Assembly (NCBI GenBank): GCA_964035575.1 | Contig: OZ037923.1 | Coordinates: forward strand, 806,001 to 870,000 | Source: Rhynchopus sp. YZ270_cl-10 | Lineage: Eukaryota > Euglenozoa > Diplonemea > Diplonemida > Diplonemidae | Direction: 5' to 3' | DNA length: 64,000 nucleotides | In this document: positions 30,490-41,057 of the stretch, piece by piece | Position numbering within the stretch: the stretch's first letter is position 1 | Layout of the letters: the number at the start of each line of letters is the position of its first letter | Notes under the pieces: generated by a model | The model's database searches: none | What the model was told of the DNA's origin: nothing | What the model saw: only the letters and a program-made list of their open reading frames with translations | Made by a program: the position numbers and the translations under genes

Positions 30490-33400
30490 TCACACCCCTG
30501 CATCTGGCCCTCCACGTGAAGACGTCATGCGTGACCAACTACTCCCTCTTCTCAGGTCCCTCCTTGCCTCTGTGTTATATTCCCCTGGAGCTGGGGTTGG
30601 GGCGGGCGCTGCTCCTTCGGACGGTCTTCTCCCCATTGAAAAGCTTGGCGCCCGGGTCACCTGCTGTGGAGTGTAGTCAGACGGCCCTGGCTGCTCCGTC
30701 TGCCCCGCATCACGCGGCCTGCCACGGAAGCTTGCAGACGCCGCCCCGGTCCCTAAGGGCACTGCATGATAGTAGGCCCCAGGCCCAGGCGACTCCCTCC
30801 TCGCCTTAGCCGCCTTCGGGGGCTTTCCAAACCCTGCCCCCCTAGACGATCGAGACTCCCCCGCATGGTATTCCCCGGGCCCTGGAGCTGGAGGTGGTTG
30901 AGTTGCGGGCCGTGGCCTTCCCTGCATTGAGGACGACCGCACACCTTCCCCTGCCACAGAAGGGCGGTGGTACTGCCCTGGGCCAGGCTGTGATGATGAG
31001 GTTGTCTCCCGTTGCGCTTTGCTGTGGATCTGTGCAGAGGGTCCGCTTGGTCCTGCGGGGCGGTGGTATTCTCCAGGTCCTGGTCCTGCCTCACTACTCC
31101 TCCCCGTAGGCGCATCGCGACTATGCAAATTCAGCGTAGCTGTCGGACCACTCCGTACACTCCCCAAAGCGGCTCTCTCATTATGGTACTCCCCAGGCCC
31201 CGGCTGGGTCCCCACCTTCGCCTCCGGCGCCTTGCTTTTTGGGAATACATGAGAGGGGCCACTAGCTGCCCTCTGCTCTGTATGGTGTTCACCAGGACCA
31301 GGACCCACATCGGTGCTATGAAATACCCCCTGTTTTGCCTTTTTCCCGAAGGTGTGCGTCGGGACAGAAGCAGGGCGCTGGGCGTTATAGGTACCAGGCC
31401 CTGGAGAGGTGTGCGCGAGGGAGACGTTGTAGTCAGGCAGGGTGCGTCCCATGGAGACTGGACGGATTGGGGTGGGGGCAACAGCATAGTGTCCTGGGCC
31501 AGGCGCGTCGTTGGTAGGGGGCTGTGGGGGTGCTGTGTTGAGCGATGCTGCAGGCCCGCGAGAAGGGGGTAGTAGTGAGTAATGTCCGGGTCCTGGGTTC
31601 TCCGCGTTTATTGGTGGTGTGTCCATCTGCCGTCCCGTGATGGAGTACTCAGGCGCCCCTCTGCTAGGTGCGAATGAATAGGAGCCAGGCCCCGGTGTTG
31701 CGTCGCTAGGTGGCGCCCCAAGGTTGCCCAGGATCGTAGCGCTCCGTACCTCCCGTTCGATGTGCTGGTCGTATGCGCCAGGTCCCGGGATGTCCGCCTG
31801 TCGTCCCGCATTTTCGACAAATGTTGACACCTCCGGTCGTCCCATGATCGACACAGCTGGTCCGTCCCCTGATAAATCCAGGTCATATGCCCCCGGTCCC
31901 GGGCCATCTGCTGTGGTGTCCTTCCGTCCTGACTTTGGTATTGTTGCGAGACGTTCCTCTCTGGTGCTTGCCCCTTCGTAGGTCCCTGGGCCCGGCACCT
32001 CGTTGGGTTCGACAAAGGCAACCCGTTTGGTGGTGCTGATGGCGTGGCCAGGTCCGTGGGGTTTAGGCTCGACTACGTAAGATCCTGGGCCCGGGCCGGT
32101 GTTCTGCTGGTCGGAGAAGGGGCGTGGTTCTGTTGTCATGACAGCGGAGGGTGCGCCCTCTGTTGTGCTGGTCTCATATGCACCAGGTCCTGGTGTATTG
32201 TCTACGTCCTTGGAAGGGTCGCGCAGGCTGGTGCCCATTATTGCACTGTTGTCCGCACCACGTGGCACCACATCGTACGACCCAGGCCCCGGAGTCGCCT
32301 CGATCCGCACAGAGAGCACCTCCTTGTCAAGAGCGCCGCCAGGGACCTGAGCGGTAGTGCCTTCGTATGCGCCGGGTCCTGGCACGTCGTCTGCCTCGCG
32401 TGGGGTGCGTTTTGCGGTGCCGATGTGCACCTCTGGGCCCGTTCTCGTGTCGGGTGGGTCGTAGTGTCCGGGGCCTGGCTGCGGTTGTGTGAAGGTGCTG
32501 GCGGGGTGTGTTTTGTGCATAGTGAAGCTGGCCCCTTCTGATAGCACTGCGGTATCGTACGCACCTGGCCCCGGAGCGTCGGTTTCATCACCACGCATGC
32601 GTGTTGTGGTGCCAAAGGACGCTGCCTGGGGGTCGTTGCTGTGGCTCACATCATAATGCCCAGGACCGGGTGCATGCGGCTTGGACGGCTCCACTGGGCG
32701 TGATGTGACCACTGCAGCAGGGCCTTCGGGGATGACATCCACCTCATACGCACCTGGCCCTGGCGTCTCAGGGACACGCCCCTCGTGTCGTGTCGCAGTG
32801 CCGATGACGACCCCCTGCTCCGCCGCCTCTGCTGCCAGCGAATACGCCCCTGGCCCCGGTGTCGGGTCGCAACGTGGTGTCGCATGGCGTGCTCCCATCG
32901 CCACCGCAGGGCCTGTCTCCAGCTGCGCATACTCATACTGTCCGGGGCCAGGTGTGTCCCCCACGACAGCCCCGCCCCCACGCCGTGCAGTCCCCGTCGA
33001 GAAGGAGGGCCCCTCGTCAAGCCCTGCAGCATCGTAGTGTCCAGGACCTGGTGCGTCAGGGTGTCGCGTCTCCACGGGGCGTCCTGTGAGGAGTGCGGCG
33101 GTGCCATCAGGGCGGGTGTCCAGCTCGTATGCGCCGGGGCCAGGCAGGTCACCTTTGTCCTCGTGGATCGTGCGGATGGCGGTGCCGATGACAGGGGCCG
33201 TCCCCTCTGTTGGTGTTGCAGAGTCGTAGTGTCCTGGGCCAGGGCATGTGTCATGTGTCTCTTCTCTTGGGCGGTGGCCGATGTACCCTCCAGTAGGCTT
33301 CTCGCTCGGTGCGTCGTATGCGCCAGGACCTGGGAGGTCAGAGGATGTGTCACCACCTGCCCGCACGGCTGTCCCAATCACAACCCCCGCCCGCCACGTT

Positions 33401-35985
33401 CCATCCGGTGCAAGGTAGTGCCCCGGGCCCGGTGTCGCAACAGAACGACGCTCTGCAAACTTCCCGCCGATTGTGACCCCCTCCCCCTCCTCGGGCCTCT
33501 TCTCCACATCGTACGCGCCAGGGCCGGGTACCTCTTCTTTGACTGCCGCCAGGCGTGGTGCGGTTCCCATATGCACCGCTGTGTCATCTCTCGCCACAAC
33601 CGCATCGTAGTGTCCAGGTCCAGGCCCGTCACGCGGTACGACCTCTGCAAACTTTGCACCTATGGTCGGACCTTCTGCGCCTTTGAGAAGCTGCGTGTCA
33701 TATGCGCCTGGCCCTGGAGTGGGGTCTCCTGCAGTGTCCGTGAGGCCCCTTAGCGCAGTGCCGATAACGTTGCCTTGGCTCTGCGAAGGCAGGTCTACAT
33801 CGTATGCACCAGGCCCAGGGTTGCTCGACGGCTTTGTCTTAACATCGTGCCCGGTGCCGTCCCCGAAGGCAGTCGACCTTCCCCTATCCTGCGGTGCATC
33901 ACCATACTGCCCGGGCCCGGGGATGTCTGTATCGCGTATTTGGACACCTTCTCTTCGCGCAGTGCCGACAACCACGGTGGGGCCTTTACTGGCGAGGTCT
34001 ACTGCGTACTGTCCAGGGCCTGGTGCATCAGAGGGTCCTGACAGTGCATGCCGTCGGCTGGTCAGGTTAGAGAACCCTGCGGCACGGCCAGAGTCTGCAA
34101 GGGATGCGTCATATGCACCAGGACCTGGGATGTCTGCAGGCCCAGCAGCGTCAGGGCGGTTCGAGGTTCCAATGCGCACACCACCCTCCTCCCTCTCAGG
34201 CAACACATTGTAGTGTCCAGGCCCTGGCAGACCAGTATCAACAAGAGCCCCCCTCCCGGTGCTCGACCCCCCTATAACCGCACCCCCTGTCTGCGGCAGC
34301 ACCACATCGTACGCACCAGGGCCAGGACAGTCAGCGGCGCTGTTCTGTTCGGTGAGACCTCGCGGTGCGGTGCCACCCTGCCACACTGTGTTGCTTTGAC
34401 TCTCATTCTGTGGGTCGATGTGATAGTACCCAGGGCCCGGGCCAGATTCGGATGCCTTTTTGGTCCTCCCAGTGTCTGCTGTTCCAAAGGCATGGGTAGG
34501 GTCGTGGTGCACCTCAGTCGGTTCATATGCTCCAGGGCCTGGTACATCTTTTACCTTAGTCAATTCCGCCCGCGGTGCAGTGCCTATCACAAAACTGCTC
34601 TCAAGCGGCTGTGTCTGTACATCATACGCTCCAGGTCCTGGAATTTTATTCGCCTTCGCAGACCCACGCAAGGCAGTCCCAAAGATATGAGTGGTTCCAT
34701 CAGGTCTGCTGGAGTGTGGTTCATATGCACCTGGACCAGGCACCTCTGCTTTGCTTACATCAAGAAGGGGATGGGCACGTGGCTCGTTTCCGATGATCGG
34801 GCCTTTCGCGTTGCCCGGTACTTCGTGAGGTTCATACGCACCAGGTCCAGGGACAACATCCGTCGCAACGTCTACCTCCAGGGAGGGCCGCATGGTGATG
34901 ATCCCTTTCGCTTCTGCCTCTGTCTCCGTCTCGTATGCACCGGGTCCTGGGGTTGCGGAGGGCTTCGCTGCAGAGCCCACCTCCTTGATGGAGGTGCCGA
35001 AGGAGAACCCTTTCCCAGAGAAGGACCGTTCCACGGAGGTGTCTGCCGCATAGTGCCCTGGCCCCGGGCTTGTGTCGCGAGCCTTCGAGGGGAGGCGCCC
35101 GGTTGCCGCAGTTCCCAACGGTTTGGTTGCCGAAGGAATTGCGGGGGGGCGTTCTGTGTCATATGCGCCCGGTCCTGGAATCGGCTCCTCCGGCGCTTTT
35201 TTGGACAGTTTTTTCCCTTTTGATGACTCACGCCATTTTCCCTGAACAGACTTCGTTTCCGCAGTGCTACTATCATATTGCCCTGGCCCCGGCGTCTTCG
35301 TCCTCCTCCTCCCCTCCCGAAGAGACGTTCCAATCTTAACCCCATGAGATTTTTGCGGTGCCTCTGCATACGCTCCGGGCCCAGGCGTTGGTTGATCCTC
35401 CTTCTTTCTGCTTAAAGAGGGGGGACGCATTTTGACTGGAGAAGGACCACGTTTGGAAATTGCCTTGTCATTTAAAGTGTTGTAGCTGCCAGGACCTATG
35501 CCCCCTGTGGTGCTGTTCTTTGCTTTTTTCTTTGTATTCGGCCGCGGAGCGATGCGGTGTGAACTGCCGCGCGAAGAGGGTATATTGTAATGCCCAACAC
35601 CAGGTACACCTTCCTCCTCTTTTCGCATGTCTGCAGCCACCTTTGCGCAGGTTTTTTTGAAGGACCATTTTTCGGTGTGTGTTGCGGTGGCGTGTGTTTT
35701 GCCTTTAGGGTAGTCTATCAACGCTGAGTCCACTATGCCGTCAAGGACCTGGCGGAAGAGGGCGTCTGCAGAGGCGGTCCATTCGCCTGAGGAGGGGGTG
35801 CCGTGCTTGGTGTGGCGGTCGCTGTGGAGGAAGGAGGGGCGGTCGGTGGAGGTGGCGGAGGAGGCGGTGGTGTGTGCTGCGCTTGTCACAGAGGCGGTGT
35901 CGGTGGTGACGACACCACGGTGTGCGCGCGAGGCTGCGGTATCATTACGGTATAACCGGTCGAAGTCATCTGCACCTAACGACAT
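30490..35985 (-). CDS. Giant sperm-tail PG-rich repeat (STPGR) protein
   Basis: 1831 residues in one uninterrupted exon. After about 115 non-repetitive residues (MSLGADDFDRLYRNDTAASR) comes a near-continuous series of roughly fifty PGPG(A/H/Q/E)Y repeats spaced about 30-36 residues apart, such as TPGPGAYDTQ, GPGPGHYDAV and DIPGPGQYGD. The spacers often contain VIGTA or IGTSxR plus a basic residue. STPGR proteins occur in ciliary axonemes, where several act as microtubule inner or outer proteins, so this gene implies a motile cilium. The last 250 residues shift to PGPGEYH repeats with Ser/Arg-rich spacers and end RGGPDAGV. Repeat spacers differ from one another, so there is no sign of recent tandem expansion. 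Start is the first in-frame ATG. Confidence 0.85.
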   Translation of the reverse strand: MSLGADDFDRLYRNDTAASRAHRGVVTTDTASVTSAAHTTASSATSTDRPSFLHSDRHTKHGTPSSGEWTASADALFRQVLDGIVDSALIDYPKGKTHATATHTEKWSFKKTCAKVAADMRKEEEGVPGVGHYNIPSSRGSSHRIAPRPNTKKKAKNSTTGGIGPGSYNTLNDKAISKRGPSPVKMRPPSLSRKKEDQPTPGPGAYAEAPQKSHGVKIGTSLREGRRRTKTPGPGQYDSSTAETKSVQGKWRESSKGKKLSKKAPEEPIPGPGAYDTERPPAIPSATKPLGTAATGRLPSKARDTSPGPGHYAADTSVERSFSGKGFSFGTSIKEVGSAAKPSATPGPGAYETETEAEAKGIITMRPSLEVDVATDVVPGPGAYEPHEVPGNAKGPIIGNEPRAHPLLDVSKAEVPGPGAYEPHSSRPDGTTHIFGTALRGSAKANKIPGPGAYDVQTQPLESSFVIGTAPRAELTKVKDVPGPGAYEPTEVHHDPTHAFGTADTGRTKKASESGPGPGYYHIDPQNESQSNTVWQGGTAPRGLTEQNSAADCPGPGAYDVVLPQTGGAVIGGSSTGRGALVDTGLPGPGHYNVLPEREEGGVRIGTSNRPDAAGPADIPGPGAYDASLADSGRAAGFSNLTSRRHALSGPSDAPGPGQYAVDLASKGPTVVVGTARREGVQIRDTDIPGPGQYGDAPQDRGRSTAFGDGTGHDVKTKPSSNPGPGAYDVDLPSQSQGNVIGTALRGLTDTAGDPTPGPGAYDTQLLKGAEGPTIGAKFAEVVPRDGPGPGHYDAVVARDDTAVHMGTAPRLAAVKEEVPGPGAYDVEKRPEEGEGVTIGGKFAERRSVATPGPGHYLAPDGTWRAGVVIGTAVRAGGDTSSDLPGPGAYDAPSEKPTGGYIGHRPREETHDTCPGPGHYDSATPTEGTAPVIGTAIRTIHEDKGDLPGPGAYELDTRPDGTAALLTGRPVETRHPDAPGPGHYDAAGLDEGPSFSTGTARRGGGAVVGDTPGPGQYEYAQLETGPAVAMGARHATPRCDPTPGPGAYSLAAEAAEQGVVIGTATRHEGRVPETPGPGAYEVDVIPEGPAAVVTSRPVEPSKPHAPGPGHYDVSHSNDPQAASFGTTTRMRGDETDAPGPGAYDTAVLSEGASFTMHKTHPASTFTQPQPGPGHYDPPDTRTGPEVHIGTAKRTPREADDVPGPGAYEGTTAQVPGGALDKEVLSVRIEATPGPGSYDVVPRGADNSAIMGTSLRDPSKDVDNTPGPGAYETSTTEGAPSAVMTTEPRPFSDQQNTGPGPGSYVVEPKPHGPGHAISTTKRVAFVEPNEVPGPGTYEGASTREERLATIPKSGRKDTTADGPGPGAYDLDLSGDGPAVSIMGRPEVSTFVENAGRQADIPGPGAYDQHIEREVRSATILGNLGAPPSDATPGPGSYSFAPSRGAPEYSITGRQMDTPPINAENPGPGHYSLLPPSRGPAASLNTAPPQPPTNDAPGPGHYAVAPTPIRPVSMGRTLPDYNVSLAHTSPGPGTYNAQRPASVPTHTFGKKAKQGVFHSTDVGPGPGEHHTEQRAASGPSHVFPKSKAPEAKVGTQPGPGEYHNERAALGSVRSGPTATLNLHSRDAPTGRSSEAGPGPGEYHRPAGPSGPSAQIHSKAQRETTSSSQPGPGQYHRPSVAGEGVRSSSMQGRPRPATQPPPAPGPGEYHAGESRSSRGAGFGKPPKAAKARRESPGPGAYYHAVPLGTGAASASFRGRPRDAGQTEQPGPSDYTPQQVTRAPSFSMGRRPSEGAAPAPTPAPGEYNTEARRDLRRGSSWSRMTSSRGGPDAGV

Positions 35986-36981
35986 TCATCCTGGTTGAGG
36001 AGGGGATTTTTTTGGGGGGGGGATGGAAGTCAGAATGACGAACAAGAGGAAGGAAAGCCAGGGTACCTCTGGTACTGTACGGCTCGAAAGATCCCGAAGA
36101 TGACGAAACTTCCCCTCCGCAAGCGAAACACAGTAGAGGTGTATGTTTGCGTGGAAAAAGTAGGTGACTTCGCGCGTTGGGTACTCCGAGGTGATGGACC
36201 ACCGAAAATTGCAGCCGGTGGGGGCTGTGCACGACGCCTTGTCTCCGCACATGGCCTGCTTCCTGCAGAATCAGGTCCTCGCAGCAGCATATCCTGCTTA
36301 TGGTCAGTCACCTCCACACAGGCGCTTGGTGTTTCCCGTGAGCAGTGCAAGCAGCATTTCGATTCTCGGTTTCGTATAAGGGGACGTATGTTAGCGTGGA
36401 AAAGTAGGTGACCAGCATGTTGCCTACACCGAGGTGATGGACCACGAAACTATGGCTTTGTATAAGGAGACGACGGTTCCCTAGGAAATAACATTGTTCC
36501 CCACCCGAATAAGAATGACTACGAGGAAAATTAGGAAAAATTTGGGGAATTTTTTTTTTCATTTTGTTTTGTTCGATTGGTATGAGGGGAGAGGGGACGT
36601 TGTCTAAGTGTAGGGGGAGCGACTCCCCCCCACACAAAGACGCGGTTCCGCCATCCTGCTGAGATTTTAAAAAATACGAAAAAAATAATAACAAAAGGTT
36701 GAAAGACGAATGGCCCTCTCCTGAAGACATCTATAAGAATCGGAAGGTGGCTATTTTTTGTGTGCTTTTTTATGCTTTTTTATGGTGTGGCTCATGCCAC
36801 AATAAAGTAAAAAAAAAATTGCACTTCTTTTTGTGTACAAAAAGAAGGAGAGTTTTGAACCACACCATTTTATAAAATCGCATATCGCTTGCCTATAGCT
36901 TCAATAACAGATTTGGGGAGCTATTTATTGTGACACCATTGCAATTATGGTTTCCTTTCACCCAAATATATAGTTATTTTT

Positions 36982-37040
36982 GAAACCTTGGATGAGCAGT
37001 GTGTAGAGACACCCGATAGGATGAACTCCAGCTGTACTAT
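36982..37040 (+). repeat. Rep-A copy, diverged
   Basis: TGAAACCTTGGATGAGCAGT then ACACCCGATAGGATGAACTCC. Confidence 0.55.
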
Positions 37041-37299
37041 TTTTTTTTTTTTTGTCACGGCACTACATCTGTATGCTTATTATACGACGGTGATACACAT
37101 GACAAGTATTGAGAGATGAATTAGGTCGTCTTCTTGTGACACATCATTTGCACTTCGAATATGCTGGGGAGGGGTTTGAAACAAAGTGAATAAGATATTC
37201 TTTTCAATCGAAAGATGGAGTTTTCCACCAGCGTCGTCTCCTCTTTTTTTGTCTTTATTTTTTTTTGTTTGTGGGGGGGTTTGAAACAAAGAAAAAGAA

Positions 37300-37410
37300 A
37301 AAGTTGAAAAGTGCAAAAACGCCTCACCGTGCATCGGCAGAACGCACGGTACTGCTCCTGCTGCGGGTTAGCCAACCCCCCAGAGAGCACTTCATTGGTA
37401 TACGCAACGG
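37300..37410 (+). repeat. Rep-F copy
   Basis: Rep-F is related to Rep-B: AAGTTGAAAAGTGCAAAA, CACCGTGCATCGGC, GCGGGTTAGCCAACCCCCC, AGAGAGCACTTCATTGGTA. GTGC near the start can pair with GCAC near the end. Other copies: 58258-58372 and, inverted, 46738-46844. Confidence 0.6.
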
Positions 37411-37426
37411 TAGTACAAAAGAAATA

Positions 37427-37475
37427 AAAGTGAAGTTGATAGTGCAAAACGCCTCTGGGACGCAGAGACACTGAC
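37427..37475 (+). repeat. Rep-B copy, truncated
   Basis: Left half only, GTGAAGTTGATAGTGCAAA to CGCAGAGACACTGAC; the hairpin half is absent. Confidence 0.6.
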
Positions 37476-37778
37476 AAGAAATAATTTTTACCAAAAAAAT
37501 CCTAAACCTCAGAAAAAAAAATTGGGACGAGGTGACCTAGGTCACCTTCAACAGAACACGGTACGCCCATATTTTTTTTTACAACATATTTTTGGACAAT
37601 TCAAGAAATGCGAGAAATGCGTATGCTTTTTGTTTAACATAGTGCACCCTATGTTTGTTAGCCCTCCTCCCTCAGACCCAGCATATTTTTCCTCCCCCTC
37701 CCAGACTCCTTCACAAATGCACCTTCGTCCCTTTCATCTCTGTACGACACACCTTCGTAACCTTCACAGCGTGTTTTC

Positions 37779-38270
37779 TCACAGCTTGCTTTGGCTCATA
37801 TGCGACTTGGTGTAGGCAACAATGTGTTCATGCATGACTTTGCTCAGCGCGGTCACTGCTGTGTGCGGACGAGCAAGCACCATGAGGCTCGTGGCACGCT
37901 TTGTCTCTCCATCCACTACAAAGAGGTCGATGCCGTCCACAACGTACTTCTTGCCTTCGTGGTGCACAGTCGCTTTGAAGTGGAGAGCAACACGCGCAGT
38001 GTTTGTTGGCACATCTGTTCCTACCATCACCTGGTGGTACGTCAGGTCCCGCAACACCTTTGTGATCGACTTCAGGATCGGAACGTACTTCCGTGGGTCC
38101 GAGTACCCCCCACGGATGACAGGAGAGGTGAACTCGAAAGGCCCCCCTCCACTAGCGTTGGTCAGGTTTGCGAAGCACCATTCCTCCTCCCCGTTGTGCA
38201 GACGGCGCACCCACTCTGCCGCAAACTCGCTGCCGATTTTGTGCAGCTTCGGGTCCGCAATCATGTCCAT
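37779..38270 (-). CDS. NTF2-like (SnoaL-type) protein with SKL terminus, paralogue 1
   Basis: 163 residues starting MDMIADPKLHKIGSEFAAEW. The size and the pattern of a long N-terminal helical part followed by a curved sheet (ARVALHFKATV, KYVVDGIDLFVVDGE, RATSLMVLARP) fit the NTF2-like superfamily. It includes small enzymes and ligand-binding proteins, so no reaction can be named. The last residues, MSQSKL, form a canonical PTS1, so import into peroxisomes or related organelles is likely. It differs at many positions from paralogues 2 and 3, which lie upstream on the same strand, and is the older branch. Confidence 0.75.
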   Translation of the reverse strand: MDMIADPKLHKIGSEFAAEWVRRLHNGEEEWCFANLTNASGGGPFEFTSPVIRGGYSDPRKYVPILKSITKVLRDLTYHQVMVGTDVPTNTARVALHFKATVHHEGKKYVVDGIDLFVVDGETKRATSLMVLARPHTAVTALSKVMHEHIVAYTKSHMSQSKL

Positions 38271-39118
38271 TTTTAGATGTGGGGTTATTCTGGTGGAGTG
38301 CTAGAAAAAGGAAAGAAATAGAAACTTAACACTCAACAATAAAACCCATGAAAAGGAGGTTGTGGTGAAACGCACAACACCTCAACCTGTTTTGGTGAGG
38401 AGTGATCTCTGCACTGCGCGGTTTGTCACCCAGAACCGCAAAAAGTGTGTTCAAAAAATGCTTTGTTTTCTATTTCCTCCTTCATTTCATGAAGGTGACA
38501 CAAAAATAAAGTGAATGGTAACTGGGAGAGGGGGGCTTTTCTTTTCTTTTCCAAATCCGTCCTTCTCATATTTTGACGCACTGTTTTTTTTTTTTTTTGC
38601 AGCAGGTTTGCTCGAACACAAAGCAGATGGATTTTTACCACCGCTTGGCACCAGCGCTGCGGCAAAGAAAAATGGTCGTAAAATAAGACCAGACGGTTCA
38701 CTCACGCGCAGATGCAACGGCAAGCACAATAATTGTGTTGTCCACAACGTGGCTTTGGAAATCATATTCGTATCAAACAGAGGTGCATAAATGCAAAAAA
38801 AAGAGGAAAAAAACAGGAAAAAAAAAGGAACAAAAGTTCTCCCCAGCATAAGTTTTTTTTTTTGTTCTCATGCAACGAGTGAACAATTCGAGGACTACTT
38901 CCCCGAAAATGAGAGGTTCAATTCGGAACAAAAAAAAAAGACATGACAAAAAAAAAAAGCACTCGCTTGCCCAAAAAAAAATAAAGAAGACACAGACTCC
39001 GGTATTCATCGACACGGAGCTGCCCTGGTGAGGAGTGTTGCCATGAAATCTGTGGAGTAAATTGGACAGGCCGAATGGTCGCGTCTCACAAAAAGAGCTG
39101 ATGGGGGGGAGAGAGAGC
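38271..39118. other. Spacer between NTF2-like paralogues 1 and 2
   Basis: AT-rich with long A and T runs. A piece at about 38704-38757 (CGCAGATGCAACGGC then TTGTGTTGTCCACAACGTGG) recurs at 39833-39892, giving each gene a similar upstream or downstream tag. No gene seen. Confidence 0.5.
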
Positions 39119-39607
39119 TCAGAGCTTGCTCTGTGGGGGGAATGCCTTGTTGAAGGCAACAATGTGCTGGTGCATGACAGAGCGCAGTGCGGTGGCACCC
39201 TTGTACGGGCGGATCATGACCATGAGGCTGGTGGCCTTCTTCGACTCGCCGTCCACAACGAACATATCAACGCCGTCCACGTCGTACTGCTTGCCCTCGT
39301 GGTGCACAGTTGCCTTGAAGTGGAGAGTGACACGCGCAGTGTTTGATGGCGTGTCGGTGCCAACCATGATCTGGTGGTAGGTAAGCCCACGCAGCACCTT
39401 CGTCACAGACCGCAGCATGGGAACGTAGATCTTCGCGTCCTGGTACTCGGGGCGCAGGATCGGCGACCTGAAGGTGAAGGTCCCCTCAGCGGAGGTCAGC
39501 ATGTTCTGGAACAGGTAGTCCTCCTCCTTGTTCTTGAAGCGGCGCACCCACTCTGCCGCAAACTCGCTGCCGATCTTGTGCAGCTTCGGGTCCGCAATCA
39601 TGTCCAT
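39119..39607 (-). CDS. NTF2-like protein with SKL terminus, paralogue 2
   Basis: 162 residues, same start (MDMIADPKLHKIG) and ending FPPQSKL, a PTS1 peroxisomal signal. The protein is identical to paralogue 3 as far as can be read. Relative to paralogue 1 it has KNKEEDYLFQNMLTSAEGTF in place of the HNGEEEWCFANLTNASGGGP region. Codon use is strongly GC-biased, suggesting high expression. Homology to paralogue 3 is confined to the coding sequence and about 25 bp upstream. Confidence 0.78.
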   Translation of the reverse strand: MDMIADPKLHKIGSEFAAEWVRRFKNKEEDYLFQNMLTSAEGTFTFRSPILRPEYQDAKIYVPMLRSVTKVLRGLTYHQIMVGTDTPSNTARVTLHFKATVHHEGKQYDVDGVDMFVVDGESKKATSLMVMIRPYKGATALRSVMHQHIVAFNKAFPPQSKL

Positions 39608-39975
39608 TTTTGGTGTGTGTGTGGGTTTTTTTATTGAATAAAAAGATGTCTGCAGGAATCATGAGTGGTACATGGCTTACTTACATTAGGAGAAAAAACA
39701 AAAGGGACAGTACGTTCTATTGCAGGGCATTTTCCCCTCTGTTTTGTGCATCAAACACGAACCGACGGCCTAGAGCGTCTAGTAGGCGAATGACAGTGCA
39801 CGCGGCGCAAAAATACTAAATAACAAGAACGCCACGCGCGGATGCAACAGCAGAACAGACGTGTTGTCCACAACGTGGCTTCAAAAGAGGGGGTGGAGTA
39901 TGAAAAGAGAACGGGACATATGAACCTACGCCTCATGTGCACACATGTCACCTTCCTTGGATGGAAAAAAGAGAA

Positions 39976-40016
39976 AAAGCTTATGAGACGAACCTAAGCC
40001 TCTCATGCTTAGGCCC
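39976..40016 (+). repeat. Rep-E copy
   Basis: AGCTTATGAGACGAACC, CTAAGCCTCTCATGCTTAGG; stem intact with a shorter loop. Confidence 0.65.
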
Positions 40017-40023
40017 CTAAAGT

Positions 40024-40149
40024 AAAGTAAGGTTTGATAGTGCAATAATAACGCCTCTGGGACGATAATGGTACTGACACACCGTGGGTTGTCGAACCCC
40101 CTCCCGGAGTGTTGCATTTTGGGAGTTGCGTACAGGGAAACTGTGAGCA
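40024..40149 (+). repeat. Rep-B copy, full length
   Basis: Includes the hairpin (ACACCGTGGGTTGTCGAACC then CCCGGAGTGTTGC) and the downstream tail GGAAACTGTGAGCAGG shared with 53399-53485. Confidence 0.7.
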
Positions 40150-40440
40150 GGTACACAGTCATTTCACCTTGGATAGGTAAAGGCCCGTATAGGACCGTAT
40201 AGGCCAAACCCCACCCATTTTCCCCAGCCTTTACGCGCCCATACGCGCCTGTACGCGGGGTAAAAATCAGGTGGTCGTTGCCTAAATATGAAAGGGAAAA
40301 AAAAGATAATTTTGTTCTGTGCATAAATCGAAGCTTTCTTTTGAGAGAACAAAATCCCCCCCCCTTGGGGGGAACTTCCTCCTTGTAAGACAGGTGACAA
40401 CACGAATGAATAGTCAAGGGGGAAAAAAGAGCAACACTTT

Positions 40441-40475
40441 GAGATCATCCAACCTAAGTCTCACAGTACTTAGTG
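40441..40475 (+). repeat. Rep-E copy, diverged
   Basis: CCTAAGTCTCACAGTACTTAG; the stem change CTAAGT/ACTTAG is compensated (a C-G pair in other copies is replaced by T-A). Confidence 0.6.
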
Positions 40476-40490
40476 GTAGGGAAAAAGAAA

Positions 40491-40530
40491 AGTTTATAAG
40501 ATGACCCTAAGCCTCTCGTGCTTAGTCACC
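40491..40530 (+). repeat. Rep-E copy
   Basis: AGTTTATAAGATGACCCTAA then GCCTCTCGTGCTTAGTCACC. Confidence 0.7.
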
Positions 40531-41057
40531 TTTTAAAAAAAAAATGGTCCGGGGTTCATTTTGTTCGGCTAAACCCACATTGGGTGTCAGCTTCCACTTT
40601 TGCACAATATAAGAAAAAAGTTTTTTGTAAGATGAACGTACCTCTCCCGTACACACACAGCTAATATTGCTCTTCAAAGGGAGGCCACTCGAGTGAAGTG
40701 GGCGACGTGGAGATAAACACAATGCTTTCTTCACCCTAATACACCTAGGCTGATCAGGACACAAAGAGCGACAACAAAGAGCAAAGCTGGAAGATAAATC
40801 AATGTCAGGGAATTGTGCACATTTTTTTTTTTTTTTGTATTTTGTTGTGTCGACAATTGCCTAAAGGCTCCCTTTCTGCTATTATCTTTGGTGCCGTTGG
40901 TTGTCAGTGTGGGCTATGCTGGACAAAAAAAAAAGTGAAAAACTTCTGGCGAGAAAGGGGCAGCTATTTTTCACTTCATGGGGGGGGGGGGGGGGGGGAG
41001 GCGGATGGGGGTGGGTAGCGTTCCTTGTGTGATAATATGGATGAGTTCTGACACAGC

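Larger units (their letters stand above)
35986..37778. other. Gene-free spacer
   Basis: No supported gene. It holds two related blocks (about 36130-36270 and 36388-36480: CGTGGAAAAGTAGGTGAC then GAGGTGATGGACCACGAAA), a Rep-A copy, a Rep-F copy and a truncated Rep-B copy. Confidence 0.5.
39608..41057. other. Spacer with Rep-E and Rep-B copies
   Basis: No supported gene in about 1.45 kb. It contains Rep-E (39976-40016, 40441-40475, 40491-40530), Rep-B (40024-40149), a GTATAGGACCGTATAGG direct repeat and a 19-G run at about 40980-40998. Confidence 0.55.
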
